From positions 124,001 to 188,000 of the forward strand of contig JAILZT010000009.1 in the NCBI GenBank assembly GCA_023512345.1: 64,000 nucleotides of DNA. The letters are read 5' to 3'. Positions 9,017 to 17,442 of the stretch are shown piece by piece. This DNA comes from Paenibacillus sp. Lineage in GTDB: Bacteria > Bacillota > Bacilli > Paenibacillales > Paenibacillaceae. How positions within the stretch are numbered: position 1 is the stretch's first letter; every line of letters begins with the position of its first letter. Under the pieces are notes generated by a model. That model was not told where the DNA came from. It made no database searches and was given only the letters and a program-made list of their open reading frames with translations. The position numbers and the translations under genes were made by a program.

Positions 9017-9769
9017 ATGATCATGTACAGAGTAAGAAAAAGTGGATGGGTTCTCCTGGGGATCATCATGCTGCTACTTGTTGCCTGCAATGGAACGCCA
9101 AATGCAGCATCGGAACCGACAGGGCAGGCAACGGAGCAACCACAAGTAACGGAGGCAACGGCCGAGCCGCAAGTAACTGTCGAGCCTCAACCACAAGTAA
9201 CTGTTGAGCCTGCAAAAACGGTAGAGCCTCAAGAGACTGAGGAGGCCCCGGTGGAAGGACAGCCTCCAACAGCCCTAGAATCAGCAAGAACTGTAATCTC
9301 AGCTCTAAAGGCGGGCAACATGGGTACGCTGGCATCCTGGGTACATCCCGAGAAGGGGGTTAGGTTTTCTCCTTATGGGTATGTCGACACAAAAAAGGAT
9401 CTCGTATTCAGCAGAGATGAGGTAGAGGGTCTTATGGAGGATTCTAAGGAATATGAGTGGCGGACGTTTCCTGGATCGGGTGAGCTGATTAAGATGCCGT
9501 ATGCGGAGTACCATAAAGAGTTCGTTTATGATGCGGACTTTATCGGGGTTGCGAAGGTTTCGCTGAATAAAGGGCTTGGACAAGGGACGACCATCAACAA
9601 TCTAAATGAAGTGTATCCTAAGGAAAACTACGATTTTGTCGAGTATCATATTGAGGGAATTGATCCTAGTGTTGAAGGCATGGATTGGAGCAGCCTGCGT
9701 CTTGTATTCGAAAAAATGGGTCAAGATCATGCCCTCGTAGGTATTATTCATGACCAATGGACGCCATAA
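9017..9769 (+). CDS. Secreted lipoprotein of unknown function with Pro/Glu/Thr-rich linker
   Basis: 250-residue predicted lipoprotein. A basic N-terminus and a hydrophobic stretch end in the lipobox LLVAC (Cys about residue 24), so it should be anchored to the outer face of the membrane. Residues ~30-85 are a low-complexity linker with repeated PQVT and VEP words, like a spacer through the wall. The C-terminal ~165 residues form a globular domain (ALESARTVISALKAGNMGTLASWVHPEKGVRFSPY) resembling extracellular domains common in Paenibacillus lipoproteins. I cannot name its function. GGGAAAGGGG precedes the start; the ATG at 9023 is an alternative. Confidence 0.82.
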   Translation: MIMYRVRKSGWVLLGIIMLLLVACNGTPNAASEPTGQATEQPQVTEATAEPQVTVEPQPQVTVEPAKTVEPQETEEAPVEGQPPTALESARTVISALKAGNMGTLASWVHPEKGVRFSPYGYVDTKKDLVFSRDEVEGLMEDSKEYEWRTFPGSGELIKMPYAEYHKEFVYDADFIGVAKVSLNKGLGQGTTINNLNEVYPKENYDFVEYHIEGIDPSVEGMDWSSLRLVFEKMGQDHALVGIIHDQWTP

Positions 9770-9782
9770 GCTATAAATAACG

Positions 9783-9826
9783 AAGAAGGCCGCAGCACCG
9801 GACAGGTGCCTGCGGCTTTTTTTCTT
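9783..9826. terminator. Terminator between converging lipoprotein and LCP genes
   Basis: GCCGCAGCACC/GGTGCCTGCGGC stem followed by seven T residues on the plus strand. The minus-strand tail is weaker. Confidence 0.85.
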
Positions 9827-9863
9827 CGCCCACTATTTGAGAGTTGGAATTTGTGGTTTCTTG

Positions 9864-10907
9864 TTATTCTGAATCATCCTTGGAGGCATCTATCAGTTCA
9901 AGATCTGTTGATTCTGGATCCAGCCAAATCTCAATCAGGTCTTGGGTACTCTCTACATCATTTTCGTTAAGCAAATAGTACCATTGGTCTGACTTAAGGC
10001 CTTCTCCTTGCATCATGTGGCTTGTTATTTCAGGTGTACCTTCCTCGATAATTACTTTTTTAGCCAAATCAAGAATAAAGTCTGAGGTCATGTTGGTCTT
10101 AAAATTATCACCAGTTATACCGATTATCTCTTGCAGATTAGCTATATTATCTATTCTTTTCATCCGCTCAAGAACTGATTTTAGGAAGATACGTTGCCGC
10201 TCCGTTCGCTTGAAATCGGAATCCTCACGGTATCTTACATACATTAAGGCCTCCTGTCCCGAATAGATTGGTTTATTGGGTTCTATTCTTAATTTTTCAT
10301 GGATCGGATTTTTATTTTCTATAACCTTGGTAATGGGAAGTTCTACTCCGCCGAGTGCATCGACAACTCCTATAAGTCCATTGAAGTTAATCGTGGCATA
10401 GTATTCAATGGGCACATTCAAAAGATTCTTAACGGTATCCACACTCATCTGTGCTCCACCGTAAGAGTGCGCGGCATTGATTTTAGTCTTCTTTCTCGCT
10501 CCAGTTACATTCTCTGCACCAATGATTTCCGTGTAAGTATCACGGGGAATAGAAACGAACAGTGCTTTGTTGTAATCAGGTCGAATGACTGTATAGATTA
10601 TGGAATCAGAGAGTCCATTTTCGTTCCCGCGCTGGTCAGTACCAAGTAATAGTAAGGAAAAAGGCTGTTTAATATTCGTCATTGTTTGTACGTCGGAATT
10701 ACCAGAATCTTTTAACGGAACATAGGAGTCTTTAAGGGTTCTTTCGATAGATGGAGCTACTACATGATCAAATCCAAAAATGATCAGTTCTTTGCGGAAT
10801 ATAAAGGATAAGGAGCTTGCAATAATCACGAATGCCAGTGTAAAGAGCCAAATTTTATTTCGTCGATTGCGCTTATTCTTGTTAACCTTCTTCTCAGTAT
10901 TTTTCAT
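9864..10907 (-). CDS. LytR-CpsA-Psr (LCP) family cell-wall glycopolymer ligase
   Basis: 347-residue protein with a short basic cytoplasmic N-terminus, one transmembrane helix (residues ~18-38) and an extracellular LCP domain. LCP enzymes transfer teichoic acids or other glycopolymers from lipid carriers to peptidoglycan. Family motifs are visible: LLLLGTDQRG with the metal-binding Asp, the SIPRDTYTEI arginine segment, the AHSYGGAQMSVDTVKNLLNV helix, and the YVRYREDSDFKRTERQR arginine cluster that binds the pyrophosphate. AAGGAAGG lies upstream of the start. The gene stands alone. The many glycosyltransferases elsewhere in the window are possible sources of substrate, but nothing links them directly. 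Confidence 0.93.
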   Translation of the reverse strand: MKNTEKKVNKNKRNRRNKIWLFTLAFVIIASSLSFIFRKELIIFGFDHVVAPSIERTLKDSYVPLKDSGNSDVQTMTNIKQPFSLLLLGTDQRGNENGLSDSIIYTVIRPDYNKALFVSIPRDTYTEIIGAENVTGARKKTKINAAHSYGGAQMSVDTVKNLLNVPIEYYATINFNGLIGVVDALGGVELPITKVIENKNPIHEKLRIEPNKPIYSGQEALMYVRYREDSDFKRTERQRIFLKSVLERMKRIDNIANLQEIIGITGDNFKTNMTSDFILDLAKKVIIEEGTPEITSHMMQGEGLKSDQWYYLLNENDVESTQDLIEIWLDPESTDLELIDASKDDSE

Positions 10908-11111
10908 TTGGATAACGTACCTTCCTTACTGAATTATTTATTATAATTTGTAGGGCGTACTCTCTAGTAATGCTAATTTTACTATAGTTTTCCTCTTGCT
11001 TACAAATATTTGGATAATTATTAACTTATAATCCTGCACTCCGCACCAACCTAAGTCCCGCCACGTACATTAACCTATAACTGAAAACTGATCTACAAAG
11101 GGGGAAGCCCT

Positions 11112-11846
11112 GTGGCTTATTATTATCAATCTCCTGAAGCGGTGCGCTTTGAGCGGAGCATGAGGGAAGGTATCATGGAAGCGGCCGTAGCTTTGAATGC
11201 CAGTGGTGCGGATTTTTCTACCTATGAAGAATCCCGTGGTAATATGCAGTTGTGGTCGCGTACGAACAATGGAGGCCTTTTACTGAAAAAGGGAGTTCCT
11301 GCATCAGTAGGAATTGAGGATATTTTTCGAAATGGGCATTTATATGCCTTTGAGTGTGGGACGGCAATGGTCATTGTGCTATACAAGGCCACACTGGGGG
11401 CAATTGGGGAGAATACATTTAATATGTATTTCAAGGATTTATTCTTATGGGATTGGCACTATGACAGTAATCTGCGAGTCATCTTCACCCATTCTAAATA
11501 TGAGACATTACCAGGGGATATTGTATATTTCAAAAATCCAGATCATGCCCCCGAAAAGCAGGAGTGGCAAGGTGAGAATGCGGTTATGCTTAGAGACGGA
11601 CTGTACTATGGACATGGGATAGGAATCACAACAGCGGAGGGTATAATTACGTCCCTAAATCAAGAAAGGGTGCCTGGAAGTGTAACTTCGGCTTATCTTA
11701 TAAATGATGCACTTCACCCGGATTTTGAGTATCTACGGTCGCTGTCTCTGGGAAGAGAACTCCCAGTAATGGAACAAAGACGTTCAGAATCTACCATATT
11801 CTCTAGAATAGGTGGTACCAGCTATATTCATAAGCTAAAACGCTAA
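11112..11846 (+). CDS. tgl: Protein-glutamine gamma-glutamyltransferase (spore coat transglutaminase)
   Basis: 244-residue enzyme that cross-links spore coat proteins through glutamine-lysine bonds. It resembles Bacillus Tgl from LNASGADFSTYEESRGN onward. The catalytic cysteine lies in YAFECGTAMVIV (Cys82), and the family segments FLWDWHYDSNL, LPGDIVYFKNPD, WQGENAVML and YYGHGIGI follow in order. The N-terminus is roughly 35 residues shorter than I recall for B. subtilis Tgl, and the C-terminus is longer. The GTG start at 11112 has AAAGGGGG upstream, and the frame closes just above it. Its presence is good evidence for a spore former; expression is expected late in the mother cell. Confidence 0.94.
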   Translation: MAYYYQSPEAVRFERSMREGIMEAAVALNASGADFSTYEESRGNMQLWSRTNNGGLLLKKGVPASVGIEDIFRNGHLYAFECGTAMVIVLYKATLGAIGENTFNMYFKDLFLWDWHYDSNLRVIFTHSKYETLPGDIVYFKNPDHAPEKQEWQGENAVMLRDGLYYGHGIGITTAEGIITSLNQERVPGSVTSAYLINDALHPDFEYLRSLSLGRELPVMEQRRSESTIFSRIGGTSYIHKLKR

Positions 11847-11852
11847 AATAAG

Positions 11853-11898
11853 GAAGAGCATTCTTTAGCCCAGTCAGGGTTTATAGAATGCTCTTTTT
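11853..11898 (+). terminator. Intrinsic terminator after tgl
   Basis: AGAGCATTCT/AGAATGCTCT stem followed by five T residues. Confidence 0.85.
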
Positions 11899-12018
11899 AT
11901 TGCGAATCTATTGGAATATATTTCATCCCAAAAAATGCGCTCATATGAAAATTAGCTCGCTTATTGTAGAATGGTGCAAATAAGTAGTATACCTTAGGTA
12001 GAAGGGAACGAGAGACAA

Positions 12019-13761
12019 GTGAGAAGACTCATTTCCAGTAAGAGATATATTCCATTTACTTATAAGATGATGATACCTTATCTCGTTCTTGTATTGCTGA
12101 CAGATGTGTTGATCGGCTATATATCCTACACGATGCTGATTCAATCCAGAACCGAATTGGCAGAAACCTCTATTAGAACAGCTATTCAACAGACAAAAAA
12201 TTATGGCAAGTACCAGATGGATGGAGTAGAGCGGATGTCTGATTCATTATTCATGAATATTGCATTTCAGGATGCGATTAAGAATAAGGGAGAGCCGCTA
12301 GAAATAATGCTTAAAATGAGGGACGACATCATCCCCCCAATGAAGGGGCTTTCCCAGCTGTACGGGAACAAAGCCCGGCTCGTGCTTTATACAGTAAATG
12401 ATAGGCTGTATGAGGTTTCTGGTGATAAAATGACGGATACGATCCAGAGAAGTGACTATTACATTCTTTCTTACCAAAATATAAAGAACAGTGATTGGTA
12501 TAAGGACTTAGTATCTGCGAACATAGATAATTTGTGGATTCAGATCGATACTGATGCAGCGTTGGGTAACCTCTCTCATTTCCGTAAATTAGTTTCGTCC
12601 AGTGGAGATTCGACAGTTATCGGTTACCTTCGAGTTACAGTCAGATTGGACGAGCTTTTGGGGAATTTCGATGCCTTTCCTATCCAAGAAGGCGTTAGCT
12701 TGCGGCTAATGGATGTTACTTCAGGATCCACCTTGTATAAACGTAGTTCTGTGGATGATTCTGCAGATCAGGGCTCTTACCTGAGTGTGAGGGAAGAGAT
12801 TCCCGGAACTCGTTATGTTATAGAAACCCTAGTGCCGAATTCTTACTTGAACAAAGATGCCGGCCGAATGCAAAGAGTGATTTTTACAGTTTGTTCTATT
12901 AGCTTTTTGGTGATGGGATGTATAGGTCTTATGGTTGCTCGTATCTCCGGAAAGAAAATGAAGCGGATTGTAACATTGGTACAATCCTTCCAGGAGGGTA
13001 ATTTTCATAAGAGAATCGGGTTCTCAGGAAACGATGAATTTGTCCATATTGCGGATTCATTTAACAAGATGGGGACAAGCATTCAAGAGCTTATCAAAAA
13101 TGTATATGTGCAGGGTCTTCAAAAAAAGCAGGCAGAACTCGATGTTCTCCAAGCTCAAATCAGCCCGCATTTTCTATATAATACCCTGTCGACCATTGGA
13201 AGCTTGGCTAATTTAGGAGAGGTTCAAAAAGTCACCGAGATGGTCAAGGGACTTTCCAAGTTTTACAGATTAACTTTAAATGGCGGCCGTGTTTACATTA
13301 CGCTTGAGAAGGAACTGGAGCAAGTAGAATCTTATCTTGAAATTCAGAGAGTGAAATATGCGGACACGTTCAAGGTATATTTTGATATAGAGCCTGAAAT
13401 TTTGCACATTCCGATCATCAAGCTCATATTGCAGCCTTTCGTAGAAAATATATTTAAACACGCTTGGTTTGGGGAAACGATAGCCATTCGGATTACGGGA
13501 AGGCGGATAGGAGATCGCATTGAACTAAAGATCATTGATAACGGTATTGGAATGAGGCCGGAAACGCTAAATAAAATGCTCTCGAATACAACGTCTTCGG
13601 ATAGTTACGGACTGAAGAATGTTGAAGAACGAATAAAGTTAAGGTACGGTACAGATTTTGGCATTCAGATTGGCAGTTATTTTGGTGCAGGGACCACGGT
13701 TCGAATTATTCTTCCAGTTGAGAATGCGGAAATAAGGGAAGATGAAGAAACGTTATCCTGA
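12019..13761 (+). CDS. YesM-type sensor histidine kinase
   Basis: 580-residue membrane kinase of the LytS/YesM class. There are transmembrane helices near residues 17-38 and 288-310 with a ~250-residue extracellular sensor between them. A HAMP domain follows, then the His_kinase motif QISPHFLYNTL (phospho-accepting His about residue 384) and a HATPase domain with QPFVENIFKHAW, DNGIGM and YGLKNVEERI. Translation probably starts at the GTG at 12019 after GAACGAGAGA. The next gene encodes the cognate AraC-type response regulator 19 bases after this stop, and an ABC sugar importer follows, so the pair most likely senses an extracellular carbohydrate and controls that importer. Confidence 0.94.
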   Translation: MRRLISSKRYIPFTYKMMIPYLVLVLLTDVLIGYISYTMLIQSRTELAETSIRTAIQQTKNYGKYQMDGVERMSDSLFMNIAFQDAIKNKGEPLEIMLKMRDDIIPPMKGLSQLYGNKARLVLYTVNDRLYEVSGDKMTDTIQRSDYYILSYQNIKNSDWYKDLVSANIDNLWIQIDTDAALGNLSHFRKLVSSSGDSTVIGYLRVTVRLDELLGNFDAFPIQEGVSLRLMDVTSGSTLYKRSSVDDSADQGSYLSVREEIPGTRYVIETLVPNSYLNKDAGRMQRVIFTVCSISFLVMGCIGLMVARISGKKMKRIVTLVQSFQEGNFHKRIGFSGNDEFVHIADSFNKMGTSIQELIKNVYVQGLQKKQAELDVLQAQISPHFLYNTLSTIGSLANLGEVQKVTEMVKGLSKFYRLTLNGGRVYITLEKELEQVESYLEIQRVKYADTFKVYFDIEPEILHIPIIKLILQPFVENIFKHAWFGETIAIRITGRRIGDRIELKIIDNGIGMRPETLNKMLSNTTSSDSYGLKNVEERIKLRYGTDFGIQIGSYFGAGTTVRIILPVENAEIREDEETLS

Positions 13762-13780
13762 TATCAGGAGGAATATGAAT

Positions 13781-15355
13781 ATGGACATTAATATCCTATT
13801 GGTGGACGACGAAGCGATTGATTTGGAATGGTTAAGACGCAGGGTTGTTGGGAATGAACAGTTATCTTTTAATGAAGTAGGTACAGCACTTAGCGGGTTC
13901 GCAGCTTTGAAAATCATGGAGCACAAGCGGATTGATGTCATTCTCTCGGATATTCGGATGCCTATCATGTCTGGAATGGAATTTGCCAAAAAAGCTAAAG
14001 AATTGAACCCGAATGTTCATATCGTATTTATAAGCGGACATCAGGATTTCAGCTATGCCAAAGAGGCGATTCAGCTAAATGCTAGCGGTTATTTACTTAA
14101 ACCTGTAGATGATATCGAACTTAACGAAATGCTTGCAAAACTCTGTGCGCAGATTGAGGGGGAACGGAACCGGGATATTTCCTTATCGGAAACCATGACC
14201 CTTGTGAATCAGGAACTGCTGCTCCGTTGGTTTAATGAGAGCACTCCAGGGCAGGTGGAGACACACATTTACAGCGTAGTAGAACCTTTAATACAAGACG
14301 GGGCCGCTGTTGCAATCATTGAACTCGACGATATGGCGTTAAAAGTGAAGAGTATGACCGGGGAAGAGTGGCGCTCACTAACGAATCGAATGGCTGATTT
14401 TATTCGTGATTTTGCCCAATTGAACAATTTAGGCAATGTCATGACCAGTTATGATTACCACTTTATTCTGCTAGCCACGATTCGAGAGGATTATTGCGCT
14501 GCATTGCTTAAGGAACTTATCCAGACATTCAATAAGGAATTTTCGTCTTCTATTACGATTGGAACGGGTATGTACACCCAGGATATCGACAAGCTGCATG
14601 ACTCCTATCGACAGGCCCAGGCTGCATTAAGTATCAAATGGATTCTCGGAAAAAACAGATTGATCCAAGATGCTTCGGAATGGTCTCCAAAAGAAGCGAT
14701 AGCTTCAAATCTGGAGGATATTGTAAATCGAATGCTTCAGGCTATGCTGGAATATGACCTGATGGCTATCGACGACTGTTTATTGCAGCTATTTAATGAG
14801 GATAAACCGTTATCCCAAAAAAATGATATTTATGATCTCATTATTCGTATCACCTCAAAGCTTCATGCGGATCTCCAGCAAATGAATGAACATTTATATG
14901 AGATTTTGAAGTGGGAATCGCATCAGCCCTTTGTTCTATTTCAGTTCGAAACCGTTGACGACATAAGGTCATGGCTAAGAAGAAGATTCTTTGAATTATC
15001 GGAGCTGCTGTACCTAAAAAAACAAAGGCAGAAACGAAAGTTGATTGATGAGATTACACACTATGTAGAAAGTAGACTGGAACAGAAAATAACGCTGAAT
15101 GAAGTGGCTGCCCATTTTGACTTTACACCTAATTATCTAGGCCATTTATTCAAAACCGAAACCAATATCTTATTTAGTGACTTTCTAGTTGATTTGCGTA
15201 TGAAGCACGTGTGTAAGTTACTAGAGGACCCCACCAAGAAAATATATGAGATAGCAGAGCAGGCCGGATATAAAAACATGATCTATTTTAATAGACAGTT
15301 CAAACAATCCATTGGAATGACACCGGGAGATTATCGAAAAAAACATAAAATCTAG
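13781..15355 (+). CDS. YesN-type AraC-family response regulator
   Basis: About 524-residue regulator. The N-terminal receiver domain begins DINILLVDDE; the phospho-accepting Asp is in VILSDIRMP and the conserved Lys is in YLLKPVDD. A ~250-residue linker follows, and the C-terminus carries two AraC-type helix-turn-helices (EKITLNEVAAHFDFTPNYLGHLFK, then IYEIAEQAGYKNMIYFNRQFK). Several in-frame ATGs exist. AGGAGG at 13766-13771 is 9 bases from the ATG at 13781 and only 3 from that at 13775, so I prefer 13781. It pairs with the kinase upstream. A terminator separates it from the transporter, which it probably activates. Confidence 0.94.
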   Translation: MDINILLVDDEAIDLEWLRRRVVGNEQLSFNEVGTALSGFAALKIMEHKRIDVILSDIRMPIMSGMEFAKKAKELNPNVHIVFISGHQDFSYAKEAIQLNASGYLLKPVDDIELNEMLAKLCAQIEGERNRDISLSETMTLVNQELLLRWFNESTPGQVETHIYSVVEPLIQDGAAVAIIELDDMALKVKSMTGEEWRSLTNRMADFIRDFAQLNNLGNVMTSYDYHFILLATIREDYCAALLKELIQTFNKEFSSSITIGTGMYTQDIDKLHDSYRQAQAALSIKWILGKNRLIQDASEWSPKEAIASNLEDIVNRMLQAMLEYDLMAIDDCLLQLFNEDKPLSQKNDIYDLIIRITSKLHADLQQMNEHLYEILKWESHQPFVLFQFETVDDIRSWLRRRFFELSELLYLKKQRQKRKLIDEITHYVESRLEQKITLNEVAAHFDFTPNYLGHLFKTETNILFSDFLVDLRMKHVCKLLEDPTKKIYEIAEQAGYKNMIYFNRQFKQSIGMTPGDYRKKHKI

Positions 15356-15365
15356 AAGAATCAAT

Positions 15366-15415
15366 ACTATGGCTCAGGTCGAAAAAGACTCTGGGCTATT
15401 TTTAATACTCTTTTT
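15366..15415 (+). terminator. Terminator between response regulator and permease genes
   Basis: GGCTCAGGTC/GACTCTGGGCT stem with a GAAAAA loop and a T-rich tail. It implies that the transporter genes have their own promoter in 15416-15510, which would allow much higher expression than the regulators. Confidence 0.7.
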
Positions 15416-15524
15416 TATCAAAAACGTTGAATTAGTATTGGTTTTAGTTGTTTCACTTATCTATATCCCTGTTCCATATTTTCTTATAATAAAACAAAGA
15501 CAGAGTACAGATAGGGGAGCACAT

Positions 15525-16445
15525 ATGAAACGACATGGATTTTGGGATGATGTGATCAAGTATAGAGTTATTTTGTTAATGCTGGCACCGGCCGTTTTAT
15601 TTTATCTTCTCTTTGCTTATGTGCCCATGGTGGGGATCATCCTAGCATTTAAACATTATGATTATGCTGGTGGTATCTTCGGCAGTCCATGGAATGGGCT
15701 TGATAATATCCGCTTTTTCTTTGAATCAGGGGATGCCTGGAGAGTTACGAGGAATACGGCGCTATACAATATTGCATTTATAGTTGTAAATAATGGACTT
15801 CAAATTTTCACCGCAATCCTGTTGTTTGAGGTCGGTGGCAAGTGGTTCCGCAAGATTACCCAGTCGGTTCTTTTTCTCCCTTATTTTATATCCTGGGTCG
15901 TTGTGGGTGCGATTGCCTATAATCTCTTGAATTATGATATTGGTACGGTAAATGCGGTGTTAAAAGGAATTGGCATGGCACCGATCGATATTTATAACAC
16001 TCCTGCATACTGGCCTTATATATTGGTACTCGTATCGGCTTGGAAGATGCTTGGATACGGAACGGTCATGTACCTGGCTGCGATCACCAGCATTGATACC
16101 GAAATGTACGAAGCTGCTGAAATTGATGGGGCGAATGTGTTCCAACGGATTTGGAAAGTGACGATTCCGAACTTGTATCCGACGATTATAATTTTGGTTC
16201 TGTTGGCGGTAGGCAATATTTTCCGTGGAGACTTTGGGATGTTTTATAATATGGTTGGCAATAACGGGGTGCTTTTCGCTTCCACAGATGTTATCGATAC
16301 CTTTGTATTTAGATCCCTCATTACTACGAATGAGATAGGAATGTCGGCAGCAGCAGGGCTATATCAGTCCATTCTTGGATTCACGACCATAGTTCTGGTT
16401 AACTACTCCGTTCGTAAATATGACAAAGACCGTGCGTTATTCTAA
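15525..16445 (+). CDS. LplB-type sugar ABC transporter permease
   Basis: 306-residue inner-membrane permease of the CUT1 carbohydrate importer family. Six hydrophobic helices are visible. The EAA loop (EMYEAAEIDGANVFQRIWKVTIPNL) that contacts the ATPase is near residue 190. An upstream in-frame ATG at 15369 would add 52 hydrophobic residues, but it lies inside the terminator, while the ATG at 15525 follows TAGGGGAG and gives the usual family start MKRHGFWDD. It sits 14 bases before the partner permease. No ATPase gene is in this cluster, which is usual for this subfamily, since a shared MsmX-type ATPase normally serves it. Confidence 0.94.
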   Translation: MKRHGFWDDVIKYRVILLMLAPAVLFYLLFAYVPMVGIILAFKHYDYAGGIFGSPWNGLDNIRFFFESGDAWRVTRNTALYNIAFIVVNNGLQIFTAILLFEVGGKWFRKITQSVLFLPYFISWVVVGAIAYNLLNYDIGTVNAVLKGIGMAPIDIYNTPAYWPYILVLVSAWKMLGYGTVMYLAAITSIDTEMYEAAEIDGANVFQRIWKVTIPNLYPTIIILVLLAVGNIFRGDFGMFYNMVGNNGVLFASTDVIDTFVFRSLITTNEIGMSAAAGLYQSILGFTTIVLVNYSVRKYDKDRALF

Positions 16446-16459
16446 CTGGAGGTGATGAG

Positions 16460-17392
16460 ATGAGCACAACCCATTTGGCTGAAAGCCACAAAAACATTGC
16501 ACCCTTGCGGGCGAAACAGAGGGACCGACAGCTTCTTTCCCTATTCGGCTATATCTCCCTAGCTATTCTCGCCACTCTGTGTTTCTTACCTTTTATTCTG
16601 ATTGTATCCTCCTCCCTGACGGAGGAAAGTCAAATTGTTTTGAACGGATTTCAGTTCTTCCCGACGGAGTTTTCAACGGAAGCCTACAGAATATTATTCA
16701 AGTATCCCGAACAAATGTTACAAGCTTATACAGTAACGATAGGCGTTACAGCAGTGGGCACTGCATGTGGTTTGTTTCTGACTTCAATGACTGCCTATTG
16801 CCTCTCCAGAAAAGATTTTAAGTGGCGCAACCAGTTCTCCTTTTTCTTCTTCTTTACCACATTATTTAGCGGTGGATTGGTCCCTTGGTACCTGCTTATG
16901 GTCAATTATCTTCATCTGAAGGATACTTTTCTCGTGCTGATCCTTCCTTTGGTACTGAACGTCTTTTATATCATTGTAATGAAATCTTTTATGAGCGGCA
17001 TTCCTGAAGCTATAACAGAGTCAGCGAAAATAGACGGTGCTGGAGACTTTATGATTTTCATCCGGCTGATTATCCCGCTATCCAAACCTGCTTTGGCCAC
17101 TATAGGATTATTTCTGGCTCTTGGTTATTGGAATGATTGGTATAATGCGCTGCTGTTCATATCCGATGAGAAATTGATGCCATTGCAATATTACTTATAT
17201 AAGATGCTTGGCAACATGGATGGCATGCGTAAGGCAATGATGGGGTCGGGTGCGGTTGTTACCCAAAGTCTTCCTACCGAAGGCTTGAAGATGGCGATGA
17301 CCATAGTCGCCAGTGGTCCGATTCTAATTGCTTATCCATTTATACAGAAGTACTTCGTAACCGGATTAACGATTGGCGCTGTAAAAGGATGA
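16460..17392 (+). CDS. YtcP-type sugar ABC transporter permease
   Basis: 310-residue second permease of the CUT1 importer, with six transmembrane helices after a hydrophilic N-terminus of ~30 residues. The EAA loop reads EAITESAKIDGAGDFMIFIRLIIPL around residue 200. The C-terminus ends YFVTGLTIGAVKG, a very conserved ending in this family. GGAGGTGATGAG precedes the start. Together with the previous permease and the lipoprotein that follows it would form the membrane part of an importer for an oligosaccharide or sugar-acid. Confidence 0.95.
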   Translation: MSTTHLAESHKNIAPLRAKQRDRQLLSLFGYISLAILATLCFLPFILIVSSSLTEESQIVLNGFQFFPTEFSTEAYRILFKYPEQMLQAYTVTIGVTAVGTACGLFLTSMTAYCLSRKDFKWRNQFSFFFFFTTLFSGGLVPWYLLMVNYLHLKDTFLVLILPLVLNVFYIIVMKSFMSGIPEAITESAKIDGAGDFMIFIRLIIPLSKPALATIGLFLALGYWNDWYNALLFISDEKLMPLQYYLYKMLGNMDGMRKAMMGSGAVVTQSLPTEGLKMAMTIVASGPILIAYPFIQKYFVTGLTIGAVKG

Positions 17393-17442
17393 TTCCAGGG
17401 AAACCTGGTTTATCAATATAAATACAAGGGGGAAGATTTATA

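Noticed and set aside
15369..15524. 52-residue N-terminal extension of the LplB-type permease
   Set aside because: It lies in the terminator region; the ATG at 15525 has a strong Shine-Dalgarno and the family N-terminus.
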